Shown piece after piece: positions 9,422 through 14,747 of a stretch of DNA of 17,135 nt (positions within the stretch are counted from its first letter, which is position 1; each line of letters begins with the position of its first letter). The stretch spans positions 1-17,135 of the forward strand of contig JABSPP010000011.1 of the NCBI GenBank assembly GCA_013214275.1, written 5' to 3'. The notes under the pieces are model-generated. The model saw only the letters and a program-made list of their open reading frames with translations, did no database searches and was not told the origin of the DNA. This DNA comes from Flavobacteriaceae bacterium. Lineage in GTDB: Bacteria; Bacteroidota; Bacteroidia; Flavobacteriales; Flavobacteriaceae. The position numbers were made by a program, and so were the translations under genes.

Positions 9422-9859
9422 TTACGCAGGTGCATCACCCTTTACTTTTAGTCCCATGGAACGAGCCGTCCCAGCGATCATTCTCATTGCAGACTCAACG
9501 GTAAAGGCATTTAAGTCTACCATTTTGTCTTCTGCAATGACTTTAATTTGATCCCATGATACAGTCGCTACTTTCTTTCTATTAGGTTCACCAGATCCTT
9601 TCTTGATCTTTGCTGCTTCCATCAATTGAACAGCTGCAGGTGGGGTTTTAACTACAAAGTCAAAAGATTTGTCTTTGTACACGTTAATGACAACAGGTAA
9701 CACTTTACCTTGTTTGTCTTGAGTCCTGGAGTTGAACTGCTTACAGAACTCCATGATGTTAACCCCAGCAGCACCAAGAGCGGGTCCAACTGGTGGCGAT
9801 GGATTCGCGGCACCTCCCCTAACTTGTAATTTAACTACTTTACTTAACTCTTTTGCCAT
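9422..9859 (-). CDS. rplK: Ribosomal protein uL11
   Basis: Large-subunit protein at the base of the GTPase-associated centre, 145 residues, normal length. The N-terminal domain carries the proline-rich stretch PSPPVGPALGAAGVNIMEFC from residue 20, with the prolines equivalent to those involved in thiostrepton sensitivity. The C-terminal rRNA-binding domain ends with the conserved AGTARSMGL. It lies 72 bases after nusG and 20 before rplA. The start ATG follows an A/T-rich leader (TTTTAAAA) without an SD. No clear promoter lies in the nusG-rplK gap, so it is probably read as part of the long tuf-to-rpoC unit. Confidence 0.97.
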   Translation of the reverse strand: MAKELSKVVKLQVRGGAANPSPPVGPALGAAGVNIMEFCKQFNSRTQDKQGKVLPVVINVYKDKSFDFVVKTPPAAVQLMEAAKIKKGSGEPNRKKVATVSWDQIKVIAEDKMVDLNAFTVESAMRMIAGTARSMGLKVKGDAPA

Positions 9860-9931
9860 TTTTAAAATGTTTAAAGTGATGTATCTTCATGTGGAAGCTA
9901 AAAGTACATCGATCATATATTTGTGTAACAA

Positions 9932-10480
9932 TTATATTTTTTCTACTTGCATGTAGCTAAGTTCTAGAGGTGTTTTACGCCCAAAGATCTTTACCATGAC
10001 TTCTAATTTTCTCTTATCCTCAATTACCCTCTCAATAGTTCCGTCGAAACCATTGAAGGGTCCATCTACCACTTTTACAGTCTCACCCACTGTGAAAGGA
10101 ATTGCAATATTTTCGTCTTGAATTGCCAACTCATCAACCTTCCCTAACATTCTGTTTACCTCAGATTTTCTCATTGGTACTGGATCACCACCTTTTTTTT
10201 CTCCTAAAAATCCGATGACACCTATTATAGACTTGATTAAGTGAGGTATCTCACCAGATAGATTTGCTTCTATCATAATATATCCTGGGAAGTATACCTT
10301 TTCTTTGTTTATTTTTTTCCCATTCCTAATCTGAATGACTTTTTCTTTGGGAACTAATACTTGATTCACATGATCGGAAAGACCTACACGAGCAATTTCT
10401 GTTTCAATGTAGGATTTTACTTTATTTTCCTGTCCTCCTATTGCTCGAACAACATACCATTTCATTACTGAATCAGTCAT
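9932..10480 (-). CDS. nusG: Transcription termination/antitermination factor NusG
   Basis: Elongation factor that binds the RNA polymerase clamp and couples it to Rho or the ribosome. It has 182 residues. The NGN domain covers about residues 6-120, beginning KWYVVRAIGGQENKVKSYIE and including YFPGYIMIEA. A C-terminal KOW domain (about 126-182) begins near FTVGETVKVVDGPFNGFDG. The chosen ATG gives MTDSVMKWYVV, the usual few residues before the conserved KWYVVR of flavobacterial NusG; an internal Met at residue 6 is an alternative. It starts 11 bases after secE, the usual secE-nusG pair that precedes rplK in most bacteria. Confidence 0.97.
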   Translation of the reverse strand: MTDSVMKWYVVRAIGGQENKVKSYIETEIARVGLSDHVNQVLVPKEKVIQIRNGKKINKEKVYFPGYIMIEANLSGEIPHLIKSIIGVIGFLGEKKGGDPVPMRKSEVNRMLGKVDELAIQDENIAIPFTVGETVKVVDGPFNGFDGTIERVIEDKRKLEVMVKIFGRKTPLELSYMQVEKI

Positions 10481-10491
10481 AATAGTGTAAA

Positions 10492-10680
10492 TTAAAATAG
10501 TTGGAAAAAATTATCTAATCCCAATTGAAAAACGTAATCAACTCCTGCTACTCCAAGAGCAAATAGAATGGTAAAAACAGCAACAGTTACTGTTGTCTTT
10601 TGTGCATCTGTTCTTGACTGCCAAGTCATGTGATTATTTAATTCTTCAAAAGAATCTTTAATGTATTGTATAAACTTCAT
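10492..10680 (-). CDS. secE: Preprotein translocase subunit SecE
   Basis: Small membrane subunit that clamps SecY in the Sec translocon. It has 62 residues, the single-span form found in most bacteria, whereas E. coli SecE has three spans. An amphipathic N-terminal helix (KFIQYIKDSFEELNNHMTW) precedes the conserved W-x-S/T region and one transmembrane helix at about residues 29-51 (TTVTVAVFTILFALGVAGV). It lies between tRNA-Trp and nusG; the 105-base leader back to the tRNA holds no clear TAnnTTTG promoter. Confidence 0.95.
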   Translation of the reverse strand: MKFIQYIKDSFEELNNHMTWQSRTDAQKTTVTVAVFTILFALGVAGVDYVFQLGLDNFFQLF

Positions 10681-10785
10681 CTGCTTATCATTTGCACACT
10701 TCGACTTAGCTTAGTGTAAACTCGTTGAGAGGCTTTTTCCTGACTATTTTGGTGATCAGCTATTACCTCTTATTTTTCTGTTTAG

Positions 10786-10858
10786 CACGGGTTGAGAGAC
10801 TCGAACTCCCGACACCTGGTTTTGGAGACCAGTGCTCTACCAACTGAGCTAAACCCGT
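10786..10858 (-). tRNA. tRNA-Trp (anticodon CCA)
   Basis: A 73-base cloverleaf on the minus strand. The acceptor arms ACGGGTT and AACCCGT pair fully; the D arm has TAGCTCAGTTGGTAGAGC; the anticodon stem CTGGT/ACCAG encloses loop CTCCAAA; and the T loop is GTTCGAGT. The discriminator is G and the 3' CCA is not encoded (next bases CTA). It sits between tuf and secE, a placement common in Bacteroidota and other phyla. Confidence 0.97.
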
Positions 10859-11047
10859 AACAGGGTTTTGGATGACTAGTCCTTAAACACCTAGGCCTTT
10901 TATAGAACAAGTCTGACTGTAAACTACTGAGCCTACTAAATCCCACATTCTTGATTGAAGCAGGTCAACTTATTCCTTATATTCATAAAGGCATTCCAAT
11001 ATAATCGGAACACCTTATCTTGAGACTATTTAAATCTACTAGTAATA
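10859..11047. other. tuf to tRNA-Trp spacer, no gene
   Basis: This 189-base stretch holds no credible reading frame. A small inverted repeat at 10994-11010 (TTCCGAT with ATTGGAA on the transcribed strand, one G-T pair, 3-base loop) could fold, but it lacks a following U-tract, so it is not a standard terminator. No TAnnTTTG promoter was found. It probably acts as a processed spacer within the operon transcript. Confidence 0.5.
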
Positions 11048-12235
11048 CTAGTCTAAAATTTCAGTTACCTGACCAGCTCCAACAGTTCTACCACCTTCTC
11101 TGATAGCAAAACGCAAACCGATGTTAAGAGCAATTGGCTGGATTAGGTCTACTGTAATTGTTAAGTTGTCACCTGGCATAACCATCTCCACACCTTGAGG
11201 TAAATTAATGTTACCTGTTACATCTGTTGTACGAACGTAAAACTGTGGGCGATAGTTGTTGTGGAATGGTGTATGACGTCCACCTTCTTCTTTTTTGAGG
11301 ACATAAACCTCTGCTTTGAATTTGGCGTGTGGAGTGACAGAACCTGGCTTACAGATCACCATACCTCTTTTAATATCGGTTTTTTCGATACCTCTTAGTA
11401 AGATTCCTACGTTATCTCCGGCTTCTCCTCTATCTAAAATTTTGCGAAACATTTCAACACCTGTAATTGTTGATGTTAATTTTTCTGCTCCCATACCGAT
11501 GATATCAACAGGATCTCCAGTGTTCGCAACACCAGTTTCAATTCTACCAGTTGCCACTGTACCACGACCTGTGATAGAGAATACGTCTTCGATTGGCATT
11601 AGGAAATCTTTATCAACTTCTCTTAATGGTTCTTCGATCCACGAATCTACAGCCTCCATTAATTCCATTACTGTATTTACCCATTTTTCTTCGCCATTCA
11701 ATGCTCCTAGTGCTGAACCAGAAACTACGGGTCCATTATCTCCATCATACTCATAGAAAGAAAGTAATTCTCTAACTTCCATGTCTACAAGCTCTAATAG
11801 CTCTTCATCATCAACCATGTCCACTTTATTCAAAAAGACAACGATACGAGGAATTCCTACTTGGCGACCTAGCAGGATGTGTTCACGAGTCTGTGGCATT
11901 GGACCATCGGTTGCAGCAACAACTAAAATAGCACCATCCATTTGTGCCGCACCAGTTACCATGTTTTTCACATAATCTGCGTGACCTGGACAATCAACGT
12001 GTGCGTAGTGACGATTCGCAGTTTGATATTCAACGTGAGATGTATTGATTGTAATACCTCTCTCTTTTTCTTCTGGAGCATTATCGATTTGATCGAAATC
12101 TTTTACTTCAGAAAGACCTTTTTCTGCTAAAACTTTTGTGATAGCAGCAGTTAAAGTAGTTTTACCGTGATCTACGTGACCGATTGTACCAATGTTCAAG
12201 TGCGGTTTCGAACGATCAAAAGTTTCCTTTGCCAT
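11048..12235 (-). CDS. tuf: Elongation factor Tu
   Basis: GTPase that delivers aminoacyl-tRNA to the ribosomal A site, 395 residues, normal length. All GTP-binding motifs are present: G1 GHVDHGKT at 19-26, switch I RGITINTS at 59-66, G3 DCPGH at 81-85, G4 NKVD at 136-139 and G5 SGSAL at 172-176. Beta-barrel domains 2 and 3 follow, ending in VGAGQVTEILD. It starts 58 bases after tRNA-Thr(GGT) with an A-rich leader and no SD. The four tRNAs upstream match the layout of E. coli tufB. This is the only tuf copy in the window. It is probably co-transcribed with the tRNAs upstream and tRNA-Trp downstream. Confidence 0.98.
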   Translation of the reverse strand: MAKETFDRSKPHLNIGTIGHVDHGKTTLTAAITKVLAEKGLSEVKDFDQIDNAPEEKERGITINTSHVEYQTANRHYAHVDCPGHADYVKNMVTGAAQMDGAILVVAATDGPMPQTREHILLGRQVGIPRIVVFLNKVDMVDDEELLELVDMEVRELLSFYEYDGDNGPVVSGSALGALNGEEKWVNTVMELMEAVDSWIEEPLREVDKDFLMPIEDVFSITGRGTVATGRIETGVANTGDPVDIIGMGAEKLTSTITGVEMFRKILDRGEAGDNVGILLRGIEKTDIKRGMVICKPGSVTPHAKFKAEVYVLKKEEGGRHTPFHNNYRPQFYVRTTDVTGNINLPQGVEMVMPGDNLTITVDLIQPIALNIGLRFAIREGGRTVGAGQVTEILD

Positions 12236-12293
12236 GATTGTTTGATTTTAATTTTCTTAATATATGTTAGTGTATTATTTTACTTTAAAATAG

Positions 12294-12366
12294 AGCCAAT
12301 GACGGGATTTGAACCCGTGACCTCATCCCTACCAAGGATGCGCTCTACCAACTGAGCTACATCGGC
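12294..12366 (-). tRNA. tRNA-Thr (anticodon GGT)
   Basis: A 73-base cloverleaf. Acceptor GCCGATG pairs with CATTGGC (one G-T pair). The anticodon stem CATCC/GGATG encloses loop TTGGTAG, and the T arm is CACGGGTTCAAATCCCGTC. The discriminator is U, and CCA is not encoded (next bases CTA). It is the last tRNA before tuf and the counterpart by position of E. coli thrT. Confidence 0.97.
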
Positions 12367-12408
12367 TATTGTTGGATTTATTGCATCAAGCTATCGCTTT
12401 TAGCTTTA

Positions 12409-12438
12409 AGTGAAGATATTTAATATCTTAATTTCACT
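12409..12438 (-). other. A/T-rich hairpin in the tRNA-Gly to tRNA-Thr spacer
   Basis: A perfect 7-base-pair stem (AAGATAT with ATATCTT, loop TAA) is extended by AGTG/CACT across a 5-base bulge. It sits in the 121-base spacer between two tRNAs of one transcript and may be a processing signal or simply a stable spacer fold. No U-tract follows, so it is not a terminator. Confidence 0.35.
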
Positions 12439-12487
12439 CAATCATAAACTTTCCACCCTACACTAAGGTTTGAGTCTATTTTTTTAG

Positions 12488-12560
12488 AGCGGGAGACCGG
12501 GTTCGAACCGGCGACATTCAGCTTGGAAGGCTGACGCTCTACCAACTGAGCTACTCCCGC
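12488..12560 (-). tRNA. tRNA-Gly (anticodon TCC)
   Basis: A 73-base cloverleaf. Acceptor GCGGGAG pairs with CTCCCGC. The anticodon stem TCAGC/GCTGA encloses loop CTTCCAA, and the T arm contains GGTTCGAACC. The discriminator is U, and CCA is not encoded (next bases CTA). It is the positional counterpart of E. coli glyT, which also reads GGA/GGG with anticodon TCC. Confidence 0.97.
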
Positions 12561-12625
12561 AATTTGAACACAAAACGACCATTTTTTATCGTTTGAATCG
12601 TGATTTATAACGTTTAGGACTGATG

Positions 12626-12708
12626 TGGGGAGAGCAGGATTCGAACCTGCGAAGTCGAAAGACAACGGAGTTACAGTCCGTCCCATTTGGCCGCTCTGGA
12701 ATCTCCCC
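12626..12708 (-). tRNA. tRNA-Tyr (anticodon GTA)
   Basis: An 83-base class II tRNA with a long variable arm. Acceptor GGGGAGA pairs with TCTCCCC. The anticodon stem ACGGA/TCCGT encloses loop CTGTAAC, and the T arm is GCAGGTTCGAATCCTGC. The discriminator is A, and CCA is not encoded. It is the positional counterpart of E. coli tyrU. Confidence 0.97.
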
Positions 12709-12749
12709 CGAGATCCTATTATTTTTTAATGATCATACTGCCTTTTTTG

Positions 12750-12823
12750 AGCCGATAGAGGGACTCGAACCCACGACCTGCTGATTACAAATCAGCTGCT
12801 CTAGCCAGCTGAGCTATATCGGC
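12750..12823 (-). tRNA. tRNA-Thr (anticodon TGT)
   Basis: A 74-base cloverleaf. Acceptor GCCGATA pairs with TATCGGC. The anticodon stem GCTGA/TCAGC encloses loop TTTGTAA, and the T arm contains GGGTTCGAGTCCC. The discriminator is U, and CCA is not encoded. It is the first gene of the tRNA-tuf unit, starting only about 10 bases after the U-tract of the hpf terminator hairpin. It is the positional counterpart of E. coli thrU. Confidence 0.97.
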
Positions 12824-12832
12824 TGTTTTTAT

Positions 12833-12863
12833 AAAAAAACAATCCGTTATTTCTAACGGATTG
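12833..12863 (-). terminator. Intrinsic terminator after hpf
   Basis: A perfect 10-base-pair stem (CAATCCGTTA with TAACGGATTG) closed by a GAAA tetraloop is followed on the transcribed strand by seven T. It lies about 58 bases after the hpf stop codon and immediately before tRNA-Thr(TGT), so it should end the xerC-hpf transcript. Confidence 0.85.
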
Positions 12864-12894
12864 CAAATGTATAAAGTTTTTTTTATATGTAAAA
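12864..12894 (-). promoter_or_regulatory. Candidate promoter of the tRNA-tuf-secE-rpo unit
   Basis: TACATTTG at 12864-12871 is an exact match to the Bacteroidota -7 consensus TAnnTTTG. A weak -33 element (TTTT, 12891-12894) lies 19 bases upstream, the usual spacing. Its 3' end touches the hpf terminator stem, so transcription would start inside the 5' arm of that hairpin. It is the only consensus -7 box I found between hpf and the first tRNA. Confidence 0.6.
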
Positions 12895-12920
12895 CTTTTT
12901 ATATTCTTTTTTTATGCAGC

Positions 12921-13229
12921 CTAAGTAGCTATGGTAGCTCTTAATTTTTCTTTAGATTTTCTCAGGCTTCTCTTGAGGGATTCTACGGCTGTACTTACTC
13001 CTTCTTCAAATGTTTTGAATTGTTTTTTTACGACTAGTTCATTCCCTGGAATATTGATCTTAATCTCTGTAATCTTGTTTTCTTTGTCGCTAGAATTTTC
13101 TAGTTTAAAAAACACCTCAGCATCTATAATTTTGTCATAAAACTTAATTAAAGATGCTACCTTTTTTTGGGTGAAGTCTAACAAGGTGTCAGATGCATTA
13201 AAGTTGATTGATTGTGTGTATACTTTCAT
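12921..13229 (-). CDS. hpf: Ribosome hibernation-promoting factor / RaiA family (short form)
   Basis: Cytoplasmic protein of the S30AE family that binds the 30S decoding region in slow-growing cells and blocks translation. It has 102 residues, the short form without the dimerisation domain of long HPF. It begins MKVYTQSINFNASDTLLDFT, with the beta-alpha-beta order of the family, a central EIKINIPGNELVVKKQFKTF strand pair, and a basic C-terminal helix (SLKRSLRKSKEKLRA) that would face rRNA. Its ATG overlaps the xerC stop by the four bases ATGA, so translation is probably coupled. An intrinsic terminator follows. Assignment to RaiA or HPF within the family cannot be settled from sequence alone, and the gene symbol is a family-level label. 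Confidence 0.9.
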   Translation of the reverse strand: MKVYTQSINFNASDTLLDFTQKKVASLIKFYDKIIDAEVFFKLENSSDKENKITEIKINIPGNELVVKKQFKTFEEGVSTAVESLKRSLRKSKEKLRATIAT

Positions 13230-14125
13230 AAATCTTGGTTTTTATCGCTTCTAGGGTGAGCTTTGTTGTACACTTTTTTGATTTGATCCAAGCTACTGTG
13301 TGTGTAAACTTGAGTGGAGGCTAAACTTGAATGCCCTAGTAATTCTTTAACCGAATTTAAATCTGCTCCTTCGTTGAGCAGATGTGTAGCAAACGAGTGC
13401 CTCAAAATATGTGGACTCTTTTGCGTTTTAGTTGAAACATTACTAAAATAATTATTTATTACACGATAAACAAGTGTTTCGTATATTTTATTGCCTTTTG
13501 AAGTGAGTAATAAATGGTCTGTGTGCATTGTGAGTTCCTCTCTTTGCTTTATGTAGTTCTTGATACTCTCTACAGCAGTTGGGGTGAGTGGTATAAGCCT
13601 CTCTTTGTTTCTTTTTCCGAGCACCTTGATGGTTTTTGAATGCAAATCGAGTGAACTAAGTTTTAAGTCTATTAACTCTGCTCTTCTAATACCAGTTGAA
13701 TACAGTAACTCAATGATTAATCGATCTCTTTGTTCTTTGAAAGTTCCTTTACTGGAGATTAAATCGATAGCTGCACCAACTTCTTTTGTTGAGAATGGGG
13801 TCTTAACATTTTTGGAGGTTTTTAACGCCTTGTGGCTGGCAAGTGGATTGGTATCTATTTGTTTTGTTCTTTGAAGAAATTTATAGAAAGATTTTAGGGA
13901 ACTCACTTTTCTATTGATGCTTCGATTGGAAATCCCCTGATCTACTAGGTTAACGATCCAACTTCTAATCTGGACATATGAGATATCTTCTAGGGCGGGT
14001 TGACTAAATTCTACATCGCAAAAATCACGAAATGAGATTAAATCATTGTAATATGCTGTGAGGGTGTGTTGAGAATATTTTTTCTCTAGGGACAGGTATT
14101 CAGTAAACGCTTTTATTTGATTCAT
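13226..14125 (-). CDS. xerC: Tyrosine recombinase XerC/XerD family
   Basis: Site-specific recombinase, most likely one half of the Xer system that resolves chromosome dimers at dif. It has 299 residues, normal length. The SAM-like core-binding domain spans about 1-88 and the catalytic domain 107-290. All catalytic residues are visible: R147 (TGIRRAEL), K171 (GKRNKER), H239 and R242 (HILRHSFATHLL), H265 (LLGHSS) and the nucleophile Y274 (TQVYTH). It has its own candidate promoter 17 bases upstream, giving a very short leader, and ends overlapping hpf. It is a chromosomal housekeeping type; no integrase-linked mobile element is nearby. XerC versus XerD naming follows the position of such genes in flavobacteria and is less sure than the family. 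Confidence 0.9.
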   Translation of the reverse strand: MNQIKAFTEYLSLEKKYSQHTLTAYYNDLISFRDFCDVEFSQPALEDISYVQIRSWIVNLVDQGISNRSINRKVSSLKSFYKFLQRTKQIDTNPLASHKALKTSKNVKTPFSTKEVGAAIDLISSKGTFKEQRDRLIIELLYSTGIRRAELIDLKLSSLDLHSKTIKVLGKRNKERLIPLTPTAVESIKNYIKQREELTMHTDHLLLTSKGNKIYETLVYRVINNYFSNVSTKTQKSPHILRHSFATHLLNEGADLNSVKELLGHSSLASTQVYTHSSLDQIKKVYNKAHPRSDKNQDL

Positions 14126-14142
14126 TGGGTTGTTGAGTCTTT

Positions 14143-14173
14143 CAAAGTTACTGAATTATGGGGCAATAAAAAA
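14143..14173 (-). promoter_or_regulatory. Candidate promoter of xerC-hpf
   Basis: TAACTTTG at 14143-14150 matches the -7 consensus TAnnTTTG. The T-run of the rpsU terminator lies 17-22 bases upstream and could serve as a degenerate -33 element. Transcription would begin about 12 bases before the xerC ATG, leaving a nearly leaderless mRNA without an SD. Confidence 0.55.
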
Positions 14174-14197
14174 TCCGAGCTTTGGCTCGGATTTTTT
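14168..14197 (-). terminator. Intrinsic terminator after rpsU (symmetrical)
   Basis: The inverted repeat has a core TCCGAGC/GCTCGGA stem with a 4-base loop, extended by A6/T6 on each side. The A and T runs make it functional in either direction, but only minus-strand genes surround it, so it should end the rpsU transcript about 110 bases after its stop codon. Confidence 0.9.
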
Positions 14198-14309
14198 ATC
14201 TTATATCAACCCTTGTAGAGTGGTTGCTTGGACAACTATCGATCCCTAAATCAATGCAAGGGAAAATTTGAATGTTGGGTGACTAGGGTCTACTTAAACA
14301 CGCTAAAGT
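14198..14309 (-). other. Long 3' untranslated region of rpsU
   Basis: No reading frame is credible here. On the transcribed strand CCCTTG and CAAGGG could close a multi-branched fold of about 53 bases (14205-14257), with a small GTTG/CAAC hairpin inside. The pairing is short and could be chance. I recognise no RNA family. Confidence 0.35.
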
Positions 14310-14507
14310 CTAACCAACTTCATCTTGGGTGCTTTGTCTCTGAATGTATGAGGCCTTGATTTTTTGTGCTCTTTTGGCTACAGAAGGTTTTGTGAAATGC
14401 TTTCTTTCACGGAGATTCTTCATCGTTTTGGTACGATCGAATTTTCTTTTGAAACGCTTTAAAGCTCTATCTATATTTTCTCCTTCTTTTACGGGTATGA
14501 TTAACAT
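14310..14507 (-). CDS. rpsU: Ribosomal protein bS21
   Basis: Small-subunit protein near the 3' end of 16S rRNA, 65 residues. The sequence MLIIPVKEGENIDRALKRFK followed by a very basic helix is typical. Tyr54 (KASYIQRQ) matches the tyrosine that, in published Flavobacterium johnsoniae work, contacts the anti-Shine-Dalgarno (ASD) and helps hide it inside the ribosome. The gene is monocistronic: it has its own candidate promoter about 100 bases upstream and an intrinsic terminator downstream. Unlike every other gene in the window it has a near-perfect SD, AAAGGAGGTG at 14515-14524, with GGAGG 9 bases before the ATG. This fits autoregulation, where ribosomes lacking bS21 expose the ASD and preferentially translate rpsU. 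Confidence 0.97.
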   Translation of the reverse strand: MLIIPVKEGENIDRALKRFKRKFDRTKTMKNLRERKHFTKPSVAKRAQKIKASYIQRQSTQDEVG

Positions 14508-14514
14508 AGTGTAG

Positions 14515-14524
14515 CACCTCCTTT
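14515..14524 (-). promoter_or_regulatory. Strong Shine-Dalgarno of rpsU
   Basis: AAAGGAGGTG on the transcribed strand contains nine contiguous bases complementary to the 16S 3' end. Spacing from GGAGG to the ATG is 9 bases. The upstream regions of rpoC, rpoB, rplL, rplJ, rplA, rplK, nusG, secE, tuf, xerC and the dehydrogenase show nothing comparable. Confidence 0.9.
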
Positions 14525-14606
14525 CATCTGATATCTTTTATATTATTATGTGAATGATTTAAACTTTTCTAAAGTTGATTAAAAATCGTTTCTATTTTTG
14601 GGATTG

Positions 14607-14636
14607 CAAAGATAATGCGAATTGATTGATTATCCA
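14607..14636 (-). promoter_or_regulatory. Candidate promoter of rpsU
   Basis: TATCTTTG at 14607-14614 matches the -7 consensus TAnnTTTG; the -33 region is weak (ATGGA). It would give a leader of about 95 bases containing a small hairpin (AACTTT/AAAGTT, 14562-14576) and the strong SD. Confidence 0.6.
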
Positions 14637-14645
14637 TAGATAATC
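14628..14645. promoter_or_regulatory. Inverted repeat over the rpsU -33 region (possible operator)
   Basis: A perfect 7-base-pair inverted repeat, GATTATC with GATAATC around CATA, lies 13-31 bases upstream of the -7 box and so covers the -33 region. It could be a binding site for a dimeric regulator. A/T-rich palindromes of this size also arise by chance. Confidence 0.35.
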
Positions 14646-14660
14646 GTAAATTATTTTGGC

Positions 14661-14740
14661 TAGCGCATTAACGATTGAGGTTTTGTTGAAGCTCCTCGGA
14701 GAGAGCGACTACCGAAAGCGTGACCTGAAAGGGAATGCCC
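14661..14740. repeat. REP-like intergenic element (single copy in window)
   Basis: A stretch that is richer in G+C than its surroundings lies between the dehydrogenase and rpsU. It runs from GCGCATTAACGATTGAGG through GCTCCTCGGAGAGAGC to GACTACCGAAAGCGTGACC and GGGAATGCCC. It resembles, from memory, short palindromic intergenic repeats scattered in flavobacterial genomes. Only one copy is present here, so its repeat nature cannot be shown from this sequence. Confidence 0.4.
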
Positions 14741-14747
14741 TAGTAAC

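Noticed and set aside
9899..9906. TACTTTTA as a promoter for rplK
   Set aside because: It misses the final G of TAnnTTTG and the nearest -33-like TTG is 22 bases away; operon read-through explains rplK expression.
10994..11010. Inverted repeat after tuf as a terminator
   Set aside because: The stem is short with a G-T pair and no U-tract follows, and tRNA-Trp-secE lies downstream without a clear promoter of its own.
12438..12686. 82-residue open frame on the minus strand across tRNA-Gly and tRNA-Tyr
   Set aside because: It is a translation of tRNA genes; the GVAQLVERQPSKLNVAGSNP type of peptide is a well-known false protein from tRNA loci.
13226..14125. Integrase of a mobile element next to tRNA genes
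   Set aside because: The recombinase is Xer-like with no attachment-site repeats, no element genes nearby, and a translational overlap with hpf, pointing to the chromosomal dimer-resolution enzyme.
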